DNA of 64,000 bases from Pegoplata infirma (taxonomy: Eukaryota > Arthropoda > Insecta > Diptera > Anthomyiidae), in contig OY992537.1 in NCBI GenBank assembly GCA_963921195.1, forward strand, positions 131,152,694-131,216,693, given 5' to 3'. Below, one piece after another: positions 22,622-33,227 of this stretch. A program made the position numbers and the translations under genes. Each line of letters opens with the position of its first letter. Position 1 is the stretch's first letter. The notes below the pieces were generated by a model. It did no database searches, was not told the DNA's origin, and saw only the letters and a program-made list of their open reading frames with translations.

Positions 22622-24617
22622 CAGGGGCGTATCCAGGATTTTATTTCGGTGGGGGCCCAAAATTTTTTTAATATTTTTTTTTTACAAAAAATTTACATAA
22701 CAGCACAAGTTTTAGAATTTTTCTTGATCTTCCTTAAACTGAATGTAACACAATCAGATTCTTCATTTTTGTGTAAGTAAAACCGTTGGGGGGAAAAAAT
22801 AATTTTTTTTTTATATTTTAAAATTTTTTGAGAGACAAGCCTTTTTTTATAGTGTGAATTGTATCAGATGCTGATACATTTTTACAAAGAAGATTATCAG
22901 AATCTGATTTTTTTTTTTTCAAAGAAAAGTCTAAGATTCTATGACAATTTCCAGTTAAGACAGTTTTTATTATAGAAAAAGTCAAAGACTCTAAATTATA
23001 TTTCCAAAGGAAAACGTTTCTCGGGAAAAAGTCACTTTAGAAAATGATTCTATTAACATATTTATAAAATACTTTTCCAAAACAAAAGACTCCGATTGTG
23101 AGACATTTTCCCAGAATCTGAGATTCTGAAACATATAAGAAAAATATTTCACATTCTGAGACCTTTTTAAAAAGAAAACAGCATAAAAAAGTCATAGATT
23201 CTAAAATCTTTTTCCTAAAGAAAACTCTCGGATTCTGAGAAAATTGTCTATAGAAAAAGTCTAAGATTTTTAGAAATTTTTCCTATAAAAAAATTTTCTA
23301 ATTCTGAGACATTTTTCCAATAGGTTTCAGATTCTTATAGAAAACGTCTCAGATTCTTCGACATTTTTCCTATAGAAAAAGTCTCAGATTCTTTGAGATT
23401 TTTCCTATTGAAAATGTCTCAGATTCTCAGACATTTTTTCTACAGAAAATTTCTTAGATTCTGAGACATTTTTCCTATCGAAAAAGTCTTAGATGCTTAA
23501 ACACTTTTCCTATAGAAAAAGTCTTAAATTTTTAGACATTTTCCTATAGAACAAGTCTCAGATTCTGAGACATTTTGCCAATAGGAAATTGGCTGATTTT
23601 GAAACATTTTTCATAAAGAAAAAGCCTCCGATTCTGAGACATTTTTCCTAAAGAAAAAGTCTCAGATTCTGAAATATTTTTCCCATAGAAAAATACTCAG
23701 ATTCTGAGACATTATTCTTATAGAAAAAGATATTTTTACAATAGAAAAAGTCTCAGATTTGGAGCATTTTTCTATACAAAAAGTCTCAGCTTGTGTCTCT
23801 GAGACATTTTTCCTATACACAAAATCATAGATTTTGAGATAATTTTCCTTTAGAAAAATTCGTTGATTCTGAGACATTTTTCGTAAAAAAGTATAAGATT
23901 CTGAGAATTTTTTTCTAGATTGTAAGAAAAATTCTCAGATTCAGAGACATTCCTATAGAATGTTCACAGATTCTAAAACATTTTTCATATAGAAATGCAT
24001 CAGATTCTAAGAATTTTTTTATAGAAAAAATCTCAGATTTTGAGACATTTTTCAGATTCAGAGACATTATTCCTATGGAAAGTTCTCAGATTCTGAAACA
24101 TTTTTTATATAGAAAAGATTTTTTTATAGAAAAAGTCTTAGATTCTGAGACATTTTTCCTATAGAAAAAGTCTTAGATTCTGAGAAAAAGGCTAATATCT
24201 TAAGACATTATTCTTATAGGAAAAGTCTTAGATTCTCAGACATTTTTCTTATAGAAAGTTTTAGATTCTAAAACATTTTTTTTATAGGCTCGTTCTGACA
24301 CATTTTTCTTAAAGACAAAGAAAGATTTTAATATTTGACTACAATTAACTTACAATTAGGTCCATTTTTTGTGTACATAAAGCTTCAGGTTCAAAGATAT
24401 TCTTTCATTAGAATCTTAAGTGGAAAAGTTTCAAATTCTAAGAAAAAATTTTCAGATTTTGATATTATTTTAACAGAAAAATTTTTAATTTCAAAACATT
24501 TTTCTTCCAAAAATTTTGGATTCTGTTTATCGAATTTTCTTAAGAAGTTTTTTAATATTGTACTTGTTATTTGATAACAAATCCTGAAATTTGTGAAATC
24601 ATTTGTATACGCCACTG
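22622..24617. mobile_element. hAT-like element carrying a 1.4-kb minisatellite
   Basis: The ends CAGGGGCGTAT (22622) and ATACGCCACTG (24617) are flanked by a perfect 8-bp duplication AGGGTATC (22614-22621, 24618-24625). The interior is mostly the minisatellite at 22880-24330. No transposase frame. Confidence 0.85.
22880..24330. repeat. Minisatellite inside the hAT element, unit about 35-38 bp
   Basis: Around 35-40 degenerate units follow the pattern agattctgagacattttt + cctatagaaaaagtct. Neighbours differ by substitutions and short indels. The same unit occurs inverted at 17640-18060. Short frames on both strands are artefacts. Confidence 0.85.
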
Positions 24618-24790
24618 AGGGTATCACTACATTCGGCAAGGCCGAATTTAACTTTTTTACTTGTTTATACTAAAATAGAAAATTAATTGGGTTTTAAGTT
24701 TATAAAGATCGAGCACAGACTCTAATACTATTTGTTATAAAGGTTTAAGTTGAAAAATGTAAGAGAAATTTTAATTTTTAAAAATTATAG

Positions 24791-25966
24791 CAAGGTTGGC
24801 AATCGAAACGAATAACGGTATCGATATCGGTATTGGTATCGTTTTTTATTTTATTTCGGTATCGGTATCGGTTACGGTATTTGAGTGGAATCGATTACGG
24901 TAATACCGATACCGAAACGTCAGTACCGGTACGTACCGGTATTATCGAAAAAATATAAAAAACATATAAAAACTTAAAAAAAAATATTTTTTTTTTTAAT
25001 TTTAATACTAAACACTAGGGCGTCCCATCAAATCTAAACTATCGAATTTCGTTTCGTAATACCTGTCTAACGATGGCCACAGAAAAGCTGATGGTGGGAA
25101 AAATTAAGAAAAAAATTTGCAAGAGCATCTTCAGTCGGCAACCAGCGATCAAAGTTCTTTTTTTGGGCTTAAAGCGGATCAGAAAGTTTATATTGTGAGT
25201 CGAAATGACTCCATAAAAATTTCGTGAAAATCAATAATTTCCTTATACTCCCACATCGCTGTTGAAGCATGGATTTTTTGGAAATTTTTACTATATCCGC
25301 GATGTTGGTGCCCAATTTCTTTTTTTTTTTTTTCATTTTTATGAGACTTCGGGGGATGCATATGGAGTTTTAGCAGAAGGTTTTCCACCATAGCACAGAT
25401 TTTTGCTAATGAAGTTACGATTTCGCGATTTTTTTATAATTAGAAGTGCCATAATTCGAGAAAAAAATATTTATGCAATATTTTTGCATGTGATCTTGTC
25501 TAGACAGTGAAGACATATTTTTCCAAATAGATAACACCACCAAAAAGAGCTTGGTTGCCTAAAAATAAGATGGAATACGTTGCCGGGGGAGGGGGGTGGG
25601 TAAGGAAATTTTTGATTTTTACGAAAATTTTATGGAGTGATTTTGACACCCAATAGAAACTTTTTGACCCCTTTCAGCTCAAACAAAAAATAAGCAATGC
25701 ATAGTGCCCAAAATTAATGTGAGTAGAAAAGCACTTTTAAATGAAAAGCCACAATTTACAAATTTTTATTAATATTTTTTTTTAAACATGGTTTTTTAAG
25801 AAAAACCGTTTCAATACCGGTACGTACCGGTACCGAAGGAAATGGTTTTTGGATACCGGTATCCGATACCAAAACTGGGTTTCGGTATTGGTATTGGTAC
25901 CGATACTCAATTTAAAGGGTTTTGAAACGGATAACGATATTGAAAAGGTATCGATTGCCAACATTG
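24791..25966. mobile_element. hAT-like element with ACCGGTACGTACCGGT motifs, copy 1
   Basis: The ends CAAGGTTGGCAATCG (24791) and CGATTGCCAACATTG (25966) are flanked by a perfect 8-bp duplication AATTATAG (24783-24790, 25967-25974). Both sub-ends are rich in ggtatcggtat and accggtacgtaccggt. The 1.18-kb element is non-coding. A related 2.5-kb copy is at 34731-37243. Confidence 0.85.
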
Positions 25967-26102
25967 AATTATAGACATTTCTGGTATTCCCAAACCGGTT
26001 TCAAACACTTTTGTTTTGTGTTTTCATCAGAAGGATTTTAAATGTTGGATTGTTTTGTTAGTAGGTAATTGTTTTTCATATATTTGAGTTTTTATTAACA
26101 CT

Positions 26103-26530
26103 CCCAGCAAAAACTTGGTAATGACACATCATTACCATTCGAATTACTTAGTAATGACAAAAAATTACCTTTAGCATTATTTTGAAATGTAAAATAAGGA
26201 CTTATTAATAATGACTTACATAAGTCATTATAATAAAATAAACAAATTTCAGAACTAGATTTTCACTTTTTGACTCACTGTACATTATTTTGATTAAAAA
26301 TAAAATAAAATTAAATATTTTTTTATTTTTTTTTAATTTTTTTTTTAAATAATTTTTTCATTACCTATAAGTATATATGTAATTAGTTATTAATACTGGT
26401 TTGATAATCATTACATTTGGCACATTTGCTTGTAAATGTAATGGGAAAGGTAATTCGAATCAGAAGTAGTTATAACTTTTGAATTTCCCATTACATATTT
26501 CATTACTTGGTAATGCAAGTTTTTGCTGGG
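26103..26530. mobile_element. CCCAGC-terminus element, copy 2 (CT/CT flanks)
   Basis: The ends CCCAGCAAAAACTTGGTAATG (first 20 bases matter) and CAAGTTTTTGCTGGG (26530) are flanked by CT (26101-26102, 26531-26532). It is 428 bp and non-coding. It shares its terminal and ggtaatg motifs with 6262-7869. Confidence 0.75.
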
Positions 26531-27179
26531 CTAGTCTGGAATGAAATCACCTAAATTTTTGTCATATTCATACCATGAACATTATACTAAATTTTAGACG
26601 ATCTAGCAATGCCCGTTTCTCTGTCTTTTAAAAATACGCTAACGTCCAAAACTTAACTTGAAGGCTGATTTGATTGCAAAATCGTGGCATATATATTTTA
26701 GCAATTCTTCTGGTCATGTTACAGCGAAAACAGTCCCAAGGGTAAAAAGTTTCCCCTCGAATTCACGTGTTGAAAAGTTTTTTTAAGCCAAAATAACTAA
26801 AAAAGATTTTTTAATTAAATAAATTTTTTGTAGTCAAAATTTTTATATATATTTTTATAAAAAATTTTAATATAAAATATTTAAATCATTCAAAATGTGT
26901 TTTGAACACTCTTCATTTTACCTAAAATATGCCAAAACAGTAACAAAAGATCTCCTTATTTTAATATATGTATCAAAAACGGTACAAATATGAATTTACA
27001 TTAGTTTTTCTTAAAAAGTAAAATATATATTTTAGCCTTTTTTTAGCCATTTTTTAGCCGTTTTTAGCCGTTTTTTCAAAAGGATTTAGCCGCTTTTGAT
27101 AACCAAGTTCTGGCAACACTGATTGTAGGCCATGTCAAAAAAATAACAAAAATTACCATTAACTAAGGTTAAGTGAACT

Positions 27180-27780
27180 TACAAGGAAAGTCTCCCTAGT
27201 GTCACTCGCGGAACTTTTTGCAATTGGTTTTATTTTGTAGAGCAGAAAAAATAAAGGGACACGTATTTTTTTTTAGCGTCCCAAATTCATATTTAGGGGG
27301 TAAAAAGCAGGGGGGAAGACAATGCCATTTTTCAGTTTTTTTCGTTTATCTCCTATATTATGCAAAGAAACCTAGCCATGTTACATACCAAATGAAAGGT
27401 CTTTGGAAAACCTATCTACGTGTGCTAAGAACGTGTCCAAACATGTACAACTTTTCGTCATATTGAGTAAAATACCAAAATTTTAGGACATTTTTGTTAA
27501 TAAGTCGAAAAATATTAACTTTTTTGGCCCGTTGTTAGCACCACGAGATAAGTATTTTTAATACCTTGAATCTGATACCACACATGTCTATATTAATTTT
27601 GTTTAAATAGGCGTAAATCGTAAAAAAATGAAAAAGGTCAATTTCCCCCCATACAAATCGACCCCCCTAAAAATGAGTATGGGCCGCTAAAAAAAATACT
27701 TGTCGAATTAATTTTCGTTCTTAACAACATATCCAAATTTTATGAAGATCGGAGGGTGACACCAGGGAGACTTCCCTTTT
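27180..27780. repeat. Inverted-repeat element (aaggaaagtctccct termini)
   Basis: At the left, caaggaaagtctccctagtg (27182 on) pairs with a complement of type ggtgacaccagggagacttccc at 27750-27772. Further pairs occur inside (tatttttttttagcg with cgctaaaaaaaatac). It lies next to the outer hAT in intron 1. Its termini resemble those of 31029-31616. Exact ends uncertain. Confidence 0.55.
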
Positions 27781-27804
27781 AAGTCCTCTAAAAAATGTTT
27801 TAAC

Positions 27805-28101
27805 TGGAGATGGGATCGTGGAAACTTTTCAATTACGCTCACGAAATATTCTTTTTTCACGTACGATCACGCACTAACATACTTTTTTGGCTCACGCTCA
27901 TGCATATTCACGTGAGTAGAAAAATTTTTTATCACGCTCACGATATAATCACTTTCACGAAATACTCACGAATTAAAAATTATATAACATAGGTATTTTT
28001 TCACGCACGAACTTTTTTCTTTACTCACGCTCATGCACGCTCACGTGAGTATAAAAAAATTACTCACGATTCATGTGATTGGTGTGCACTACGCATCTCT
28101 A
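27805..28101. mobile_element. hAT-like MITE, copy 2, split by a TA element at its last bases
   Basis: It starts TGGAGATGGG (27805), a mutated form of TAGAGATGGG, and ends GCATCTCTA (28101). The interior has cacgctcacg repeats as in copy 1. Its right 8-bp flank is found only after skipping the TA element 28102-29409: gttttaac (27797-27804) against gtttaaac (29410-29417), 7 of 8. Confidence 0.7.
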
Positions 28102-29407
28102 CACGCAAAAAAAAAATCTGTGTAAGATTGAGCAATCCTACTTGGTAAAACTTTTTTCATACCAAAAAAATTTTTTTACCAAAGTTTTGCTAAAATTATG
28201 CTTGTCGATGTTAAAGTAACATAATTCATTTTTTATGTAAAATAACCAAGTAGCTTGCACAATAACGCAAATTACTTGCACAAAAATTTATCGAAAGAAA
28301 ACAACAAAAAAAAAATAACAAATACAGACCTCCATTTTCATTTTGTATTTTTGTGTGCGTGCTTCGTTTTTTTTTTGTGTTATAAAAACGTAAAAAGGAA
28401 ATTGATAAATAAAATTAAAGTAAATTAATAAATAAAAATAAATAATTAGTTTTTTAAAAGATAAATAAATGTAAAATAAAAAAATGCTAAAGTTAATTTT
28501 GCTGTCATAACTTAAAACACCATTCATTTAGCAAAACCAATGGAGTCCCAGACGTTTGTTTCAATGAATTACAAATAGAATGATAAAGTGAGTATACCCC
28601 TATTCCTAAGACACCAATAAGGTTTAATAGATTTTTTGTTAAAAATTAGTGTTTGGTAATAATTTTCTATTTTTACAGGGTACTGCTAAATAAATATTTG
28701 AAGCTATGGCGATTCCTTCACTTCAATAAAGAGCATGGGCCCCAGTCCTCCCTTTAGTTATAAAATTAAAACCTAAACAGTCATTTATATAGCAAAGCCA
28801 ATGGAGTCCAGACCTGTTTTGATGAGTTACAAATGGAATCACAAACTAAGTGTTCCTCCTAATCCAAAGACCAATGGGGTTTACTAGTTTTTTAAATTAA
28901 AAATTTATGTTTTGTAATAATTTTATATTTTTACAGGATGCTATTAAATAAATTCGTGACGCTATAGCGGATCCTTCACTTCAAGAAAAAGCGTAGGCAG
29001 CAGTCACTGGAGAAAATTGTACATAAAGGATCAGTTGGTCGGTGGTAACTAAAATCCTACACAACATTTGTTATATTAATATGGATTTATTATGTGAAAT
29101 ATTTAAATTCAACAAATATACAAATTTTTACAAAAAATTTATAGAAAATTTATTTTAGCATAAATGGGGTAATTTTTAGCATTATTTTTAGTCACCTTTT
29201 CTAATAATTTTGGTATATTTCACCACATTTCTTTTGGTATATTTTACCAAGTTTTTGCTTAAATAGCATTAGCATTTTCTTCAAAATTTTTTACATAAGT
29301 GTTTTGGCTAAATTACGAAAACTACTTCGTCGGTTGTAGTTTTAGCATATTTTTGGTAAAATTATGCCAGATTTTTGCTCACTCCGACACAGATTTTTTT
29401 TTGCGTG
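28102..29407. mobile_element. TA-flanked CACGCAAAAA element
   Basis: The ends CACGCAAAAAAAAAATCTGT (28102) and ACAGATTTTTTTTTGCGTG (29407) are flanked by TA (28100-28101, 29408-29409). The insertion lies in the terminal TA of hAT MITE copy 2. Inside, about 28536-28780 and 28790-29010 are a diverged direct duplication (ccaatggagtcc...ttcacttcaa). No coding sequence. Confidence 0.75.
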
Positions 29408-29555
29408 TAGTTTAAACAATAACTTTTCATTTTAATTTGTATGATACACTTGACGAGACCTACTAGCTACACTACATAAAAAGTTTAGAATCTCTGTAGC
29501 ACCGTGTTATATAACTACATATTTGTTTATTAAATTTTTTTTATATTATTTTCAG

Positions 29556-29727
29556 AGATCTCTTCCCTTATAATGATTCCTTTCCTTCTTTAAGTGATAT
29601 GGAAAAAAATGTTTCTTTAATATTTTGTAATAGTCACTTTAGCGAAGGTCCCATCAGACCCAACGTTCCTGCTGTCGTTGAAATTGGTGGTATTCAAGTT
29701 AAGGAAACACCTGAACAATTGCCAGAG
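29556..29727 (+). CDS. UDP-glycosyltransferase gene B, exon 2
   Basis: This 172-nt exon completes Lys233 and encodes residues 234-290. It starts DLFPYNDSFPSLSDMEKNVS, and HFSEGPIRPNVPAVVEIGG follows. The latter is the conserved UGT linker leading to the nucleotide-sugar-binding domain. It begins after ttttcag and ends CCAGAG|GTAAGA, leaving phase 0 for exon 3. The homologous gene C exon (55925-56096) has the same length and reading frame. The track of long frames misses this exon because it has no stop-to-stop frame of sufficient size. Confidence 0.93.
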
Positions 29728-29865
29728 GTAAGAGATTAAATTTTGTAAAATACCAAAAACGTAACTCTATAACCAAAATAAATTTGCGAAGGATGGGAAC
29801 TACATGATGAGGGTTCCATGTAGGCCATTTCTTTAATTTGAAAAACACTTTAATAAAATTTGTTG

Positions 29866-30085
29866 TTATGACCCGAAAGGTCAGCTCTGGCATATAATAT
29901 TTTCAGATAACTTAATTCAAATCCATGCCGCGACTACGCTTTAGTCTTCGGAAGGTCTAATTTTTGGTCACTCTTTCCACCATTGCTACTGGTATCTCGC
30001 GAATCGAAGCGAGTAAAGTTGGATTAATAGTCTTGAATCGTAGCAATAAAAAATAAATGTCGGAGACTGTTCTTTCGGGTCATAA
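29866..30085. mobile_element. 220-bp MITE with TTATGACCCGAAAG termini
   Basis: TTATGACCCGAAAG at 29866 pairs with CTTTCGGGTCATAA ending at 30085. Inside lies a short aatccgc/cgcgaatcg region of less clear pairing. No target duplication could be fixed. Confidence 0.6.
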
Positions 30086-30963
30086 TAAAGGTTCGAACAT
30101 CAAATTCTCTTTTAAGTGTTTCATTTTAAATTAAAAAAAAATGGTATGTTCTAATGAATTACCCTCTATATGAATTCAAGAAAAAATTATGCAGATTTGA
30201 AAGTTAGGAAAAGAGACTTTCATTTCAAACATTATCGTATGACCCTAGCAATGCTTAAAAATGTAGTCAAACATTCCAACTTGGTCCTAAAATCAGTTTA
30301 AAAAAAAATTGTCTTGGTTACTTTGTATTTTCCCGAATCAGGTTGGAAACATATAGCTGATTAATGATTTTATTTTCTTTCAAAATAAGAGTTTCCACTA
30401 TATTCTGGAATTTCTATGACCGCGAGTCGAAAAACTATTCCGATATGATGATATCCATGGTACTCCACACTCTCTTCACGAATAATAGTAATCTCTTTAT
30501 CCCAAGTCTTAAAATGTATTTTCGATCTCGGAATGAATGTGCGCCAGGATAATTTGCTCTGAAGCGAATTTTCGTTTGTGCCCAGCACCAGATTTTGGGT
30601 CTGCACACTCGATTCTTCGACTAGTCTCTGAAGTTCCTCTGGGGGAATCCCTATTATGTTGCATGTAGGAAGATGCTGAAGATGCCATTTCCCGCAGCTA
30701 CCACCGCAAAATCATCCGTGATATACTTGTTAAGTTCTTCTTAACAAGTATATCAGATTGGATTCTAATTAAAGCATATACCTGATTTTCCAATGAGATC
30801 CAGGTTTTCTGGAATCATCTTACAATATCGCGGATTATAGCAAATTAAGCCTCGGGTGTAATCTGCAGTATGTAAGTTTGTCAGTCTTGTTTTCTTTTGT
30901 CCACGTGAAGTATCATCTATTTACCAGTTGGACTGCCAAGATTCTGGTTTTGTAGAAGACGTA

Positions 30964-31780
30964 CACCCAAAAAAAACGTGGGTATTCAATACTAAAAATT
31001 TAACTAAATTTTAGTCCAAAAGGACCTACAAGGGAAGTATCTCAACCCTTATGAACCGATTTGCATGAAACGTAAAATATATATAAAAGAGACAATTCTA
31101 AGGTTGGGGTGTCTCGGCTTATCGGCCATATCGGGGATTTAGGGGTTCAAAACATGGGTCAAAAAATGGCGAAAAAATCGTTTTTTGGATTTTTCAGCCA
31201 TTTCTTTCTAAGAAACTATATGATGTTTACATATGAGAAGAAAGGTTTTTTTAATGCCTATTTAACGGTGGCTTAACCATGTAAAAGTTTGGCTTCGTTA
31301 AATACTTTTTTCATGAAAATGTGAAAATTTTGGGGGGTATTTATATGAAGACATAGTGCTACGATGTCCATATGAATACGAAATAATCTTTATTAAATTT
31401 AAATCGACACGTATTTTTGCTCTAGAGGATATTCCTGTTAGTTCGTGAGTTATCGAAATTTTCCCGGAGGTCCATATGGTTTCATAAGGGGACAACGAAA
31501 TTTTGAAACACTGATATGGCCGAAAAGCCGAGACACCCCAACCTTAAAATCGTCTCATTTATATATATTTTAAGTTTCAGGCAAATCGGTTCATAAGGGT
31601 TGAGATACTTCCCTTGCTAGTGCAGAAATTGGTAACCAATACTAAAATTTTTTACTAATATTATTCAAAACCAGTAAAAATTACTAATATTAGTACTTTG
31701 AAGATACTAAAATTAGTAACTAATCAGTAGTTTTTTGTACATCACTTACTAAACCCTTTACTGTAGAATTATTTTGAGTG
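30964..31780. mobile_element. TA-flanked CACCC/CACTC element with verified empty site
   Basis: The ends CACCCAAAAAAAA (30964) and ATTATTTTGAGTG (31780) are flanked by TA at 30962-30963 and 31781-31782. The adjacent duplicate 31810-31876 has a single TA, proving the target duplication. It contains the inverted-repeat element at 31029-31616. Confidence 0.88.
31029..31616. mobile_element. Inverted-repeat element nested in 30964-31780 (CTA flanks)
   Basis: CAAGGGAAGTATCTCAACCC at 31029 is matched by its complement ending at 31616. CTA flanks both ends (31026-31028, 31617-31619). Arms of about 110 bp include ggttggggtgtctcggctt and its complement. It is non-coding; the frame at 31298-31495 is internal. 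Confidence 0.75.
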
Positions 31781-33227
31781 TAAGGTAACTTTCGGCTGTA
31801 CAACGCTTGCCAGTTGGACTGCCAAGATTCTGGTTTTGTAGAAGACGTAAGGTAACTTTCGGCTGTACAACGCTTGGGATCATTTTTATGAATTTCGGAA
31901 TTTTGGCTCTGTCACAATCATTAGTTCTGCATCATTTTGCAGGTCGTCGAGCTCTTTTGGATTTGATGAGCTTGACTTTATTAAACCAGCTCGTCCCATC
32001 GAATGAGGGCATTGGCTGATCCGGTTGAGCATCCATCTTTGCAACAAGCTCATTAAAAATTTTGGATAAAACTATCCTCATTTGACTAAAAGGGTAGCTC
32101 ATTTCAAAAAGCGAAAGCTCAAATGTTTTTTGGTCACCTCATTGACTTTCGCAACCTTTGGCAAAAGACAGAAATCTACCTTTGGCAAATGCCCGGACAC
32201 AGCTTTGTATGTTGTGGGTCTTCTTCCTGTTGTTGCTTAAGCTTTTTTCCCTGCTCTGGGTTATTGGCAGACGGATACTCTTTTAGCGACCTTTGTCTCT
32301 TCTTTTTCAAGCTTTTAATCACGCCTTCCTTCACAGAGTTGGGAAAACTGGAAATTTGGCCCAATAAATAAAAAGCAAAGTAAAAATAGAACCATATGTT
32401 TTTGAAAATTCATTTTAAAGCATTACCAACTCCCCCATATAGTAAGTAGTACAATGAAATTCATCTACTTTACTCTACATACACTACCAATACGGACTCT
32501 CAACCACCGAAACTACACAATAAAATCTAGAAATACCACCTCCCTGCCTCAATTAAGTCTATCTCTCACTTCTATGGAGAGAATAGAGATTGAGCCGAGG
32601 CAATGTTAAATTCTGATCACAGTTTTGTATTAAGTGCCTCTTGCCTCTTAGCAGGATTAACGCCACTGGAAGCGTTCGGAGACTTTTTGAAAGCTCGTTT
32701 TCATCTTTTAATGTAATTTTGAATGTCCGCGGAAGTCTACTGACCCAAGTTCACCTTAAAAAAAAACTTCTCAATATGGCCAAATATGAAAACGCGTCGG
32801 TAGAATCCCAACCCCATAAGTTTGCATTTTAGGCCTTCTGACAGGTTAGCAAAACCGCCAACCCCCTGGATAACAGACGCAGACCAGACAGCCGCCCAAT
32901 CTAGAAACAGACGCGACTGTATTTTGAGAAACCGAAATTTAAAGAAAACATTCAAAGCCGCCCACTTTGAATTAGCAGACGAACTCGGACCAATAATAAA
33001 AATCGCCGTAACCCCCATCTTACGTCAAACACATCCCAATATGGTATACAATAAATTGAAACTCATGGTGGGTTTGGAAAAGGAATTTTTTACCAGCCCA
33101 AATGACAGCTAGAGGTCTATGTTTAAAAAGAGCCCCCATAAAACTTTACTAAAGATACATTTTTTTAGTTAGAAATTAATTTTTTATAGATGTTTTTTGT
33201 TGATGTATACTTATATTTTTATTTTAG

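Larger units (their letters stand above)
22031..24670 (+). mobile_element. Mini-me / Helitron-like element split by a hAT insertion
   Basis: The 5' part is taccctccac, the cgaaatatcgatctgggaccc core and (GTCT)n at 22171-22200. The element stops at ggagggtat (22620). It resumes at 24618 with agggtatcactac, a ttcggcaaggccgaa hairpin and a cttactt-type end. The hairpin next to the 3' end suits a Helitron-like element. The segment 22622-24617 is the inserted hAT. Confidence 0.8.
21953..27121. mobile_element. Outer hAT-like element of the intron 1 nest
   Basis: The ends CAGTGTTGCCA (21953) and TGGCAACACTG (27121) are flanked by a perfect 8-bp duplication ATTGTAGG (21945-21952, 27122-27129). The subterminal tttagcc repeats (22000 and 27050-27095) match each other. 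Its 5.2-kb span includes a mini-me element, two further hAT elements and a CCCAGC element. Its own sequence is only a few hundred bp at each end. Confidence 0.8.
21878..29555 (+). other. Gene B intron 1 (7.7 kb), a transposon nest
   Basis: The donor gtaagt at 21878 and the acceptor ttttcag ending at 29555 join FYK to DLFP in frame. In gene C the homologous intron is only 63 bp. Almost the whole length is accounted for by nested mobile elements listed separately. No exon-like conserved frame lies inside. Confidence 0.88.
30924..31876. repeat. 67-bp tandem duplication, one copy carrying a TE insertion
   Basis: A 67-bp unit (ccagttggactgccaagatt ... acaacgcttg) is intact at 31810-31876. The first copy is split into 30924-30963 and 31781-31809 by the TA element 30964-31780. 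The intact copy shows the empty target gacgTAaggtaac. Confidence 0.9.
30360..32900 (-). pseudogene. Decayed minus-strand retrotransposon ORF1-like sequence
   Basis: Base composition here is less AT-rich than the surroundings. Broken minus-strand frames have a gag/ORF1 flavour: a basic, Gln/Pro-rich stretch at 32176-32364 (KSLKKKRQRS ... QQQEEDPQ), a segment reading VTLRLLQNQNLGSPTGK near 31810-31860, and a frame at 30370-30606. Stops and frameshifts interrupt all of it. I infer a decayed LINE ORF1; the family is not certain. The + frame at 32822-33112 overlaps and is not recognised. Confidence 0.4.
29728..33227 (+). other. Gene B intron 2 (3.5 kb)
   Basis: The donor is GTAAGA at 29728 and the acceptor ttattttag at 33227. 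It contains a 220-bp MITE, decayed minus-strand retrotransposon sequence with an embedded TA element, and AT-rich DNA. No alternative UGT exon was seen. Confidence 0.88.

Noticed and set aside
22880..24330. Regularly spaced repeats resembling a CRISPR array
   Set aside because: The genome is a fly's; units are degenerate and contiguous without unique spacers, and lie inside a hAT element.
32822..33112. 96-codon plus frame just before gene B exon 3
   Set aside because: It is within intron 2 in probable retrotransposon debris, with no homology to UGT and no splice support.
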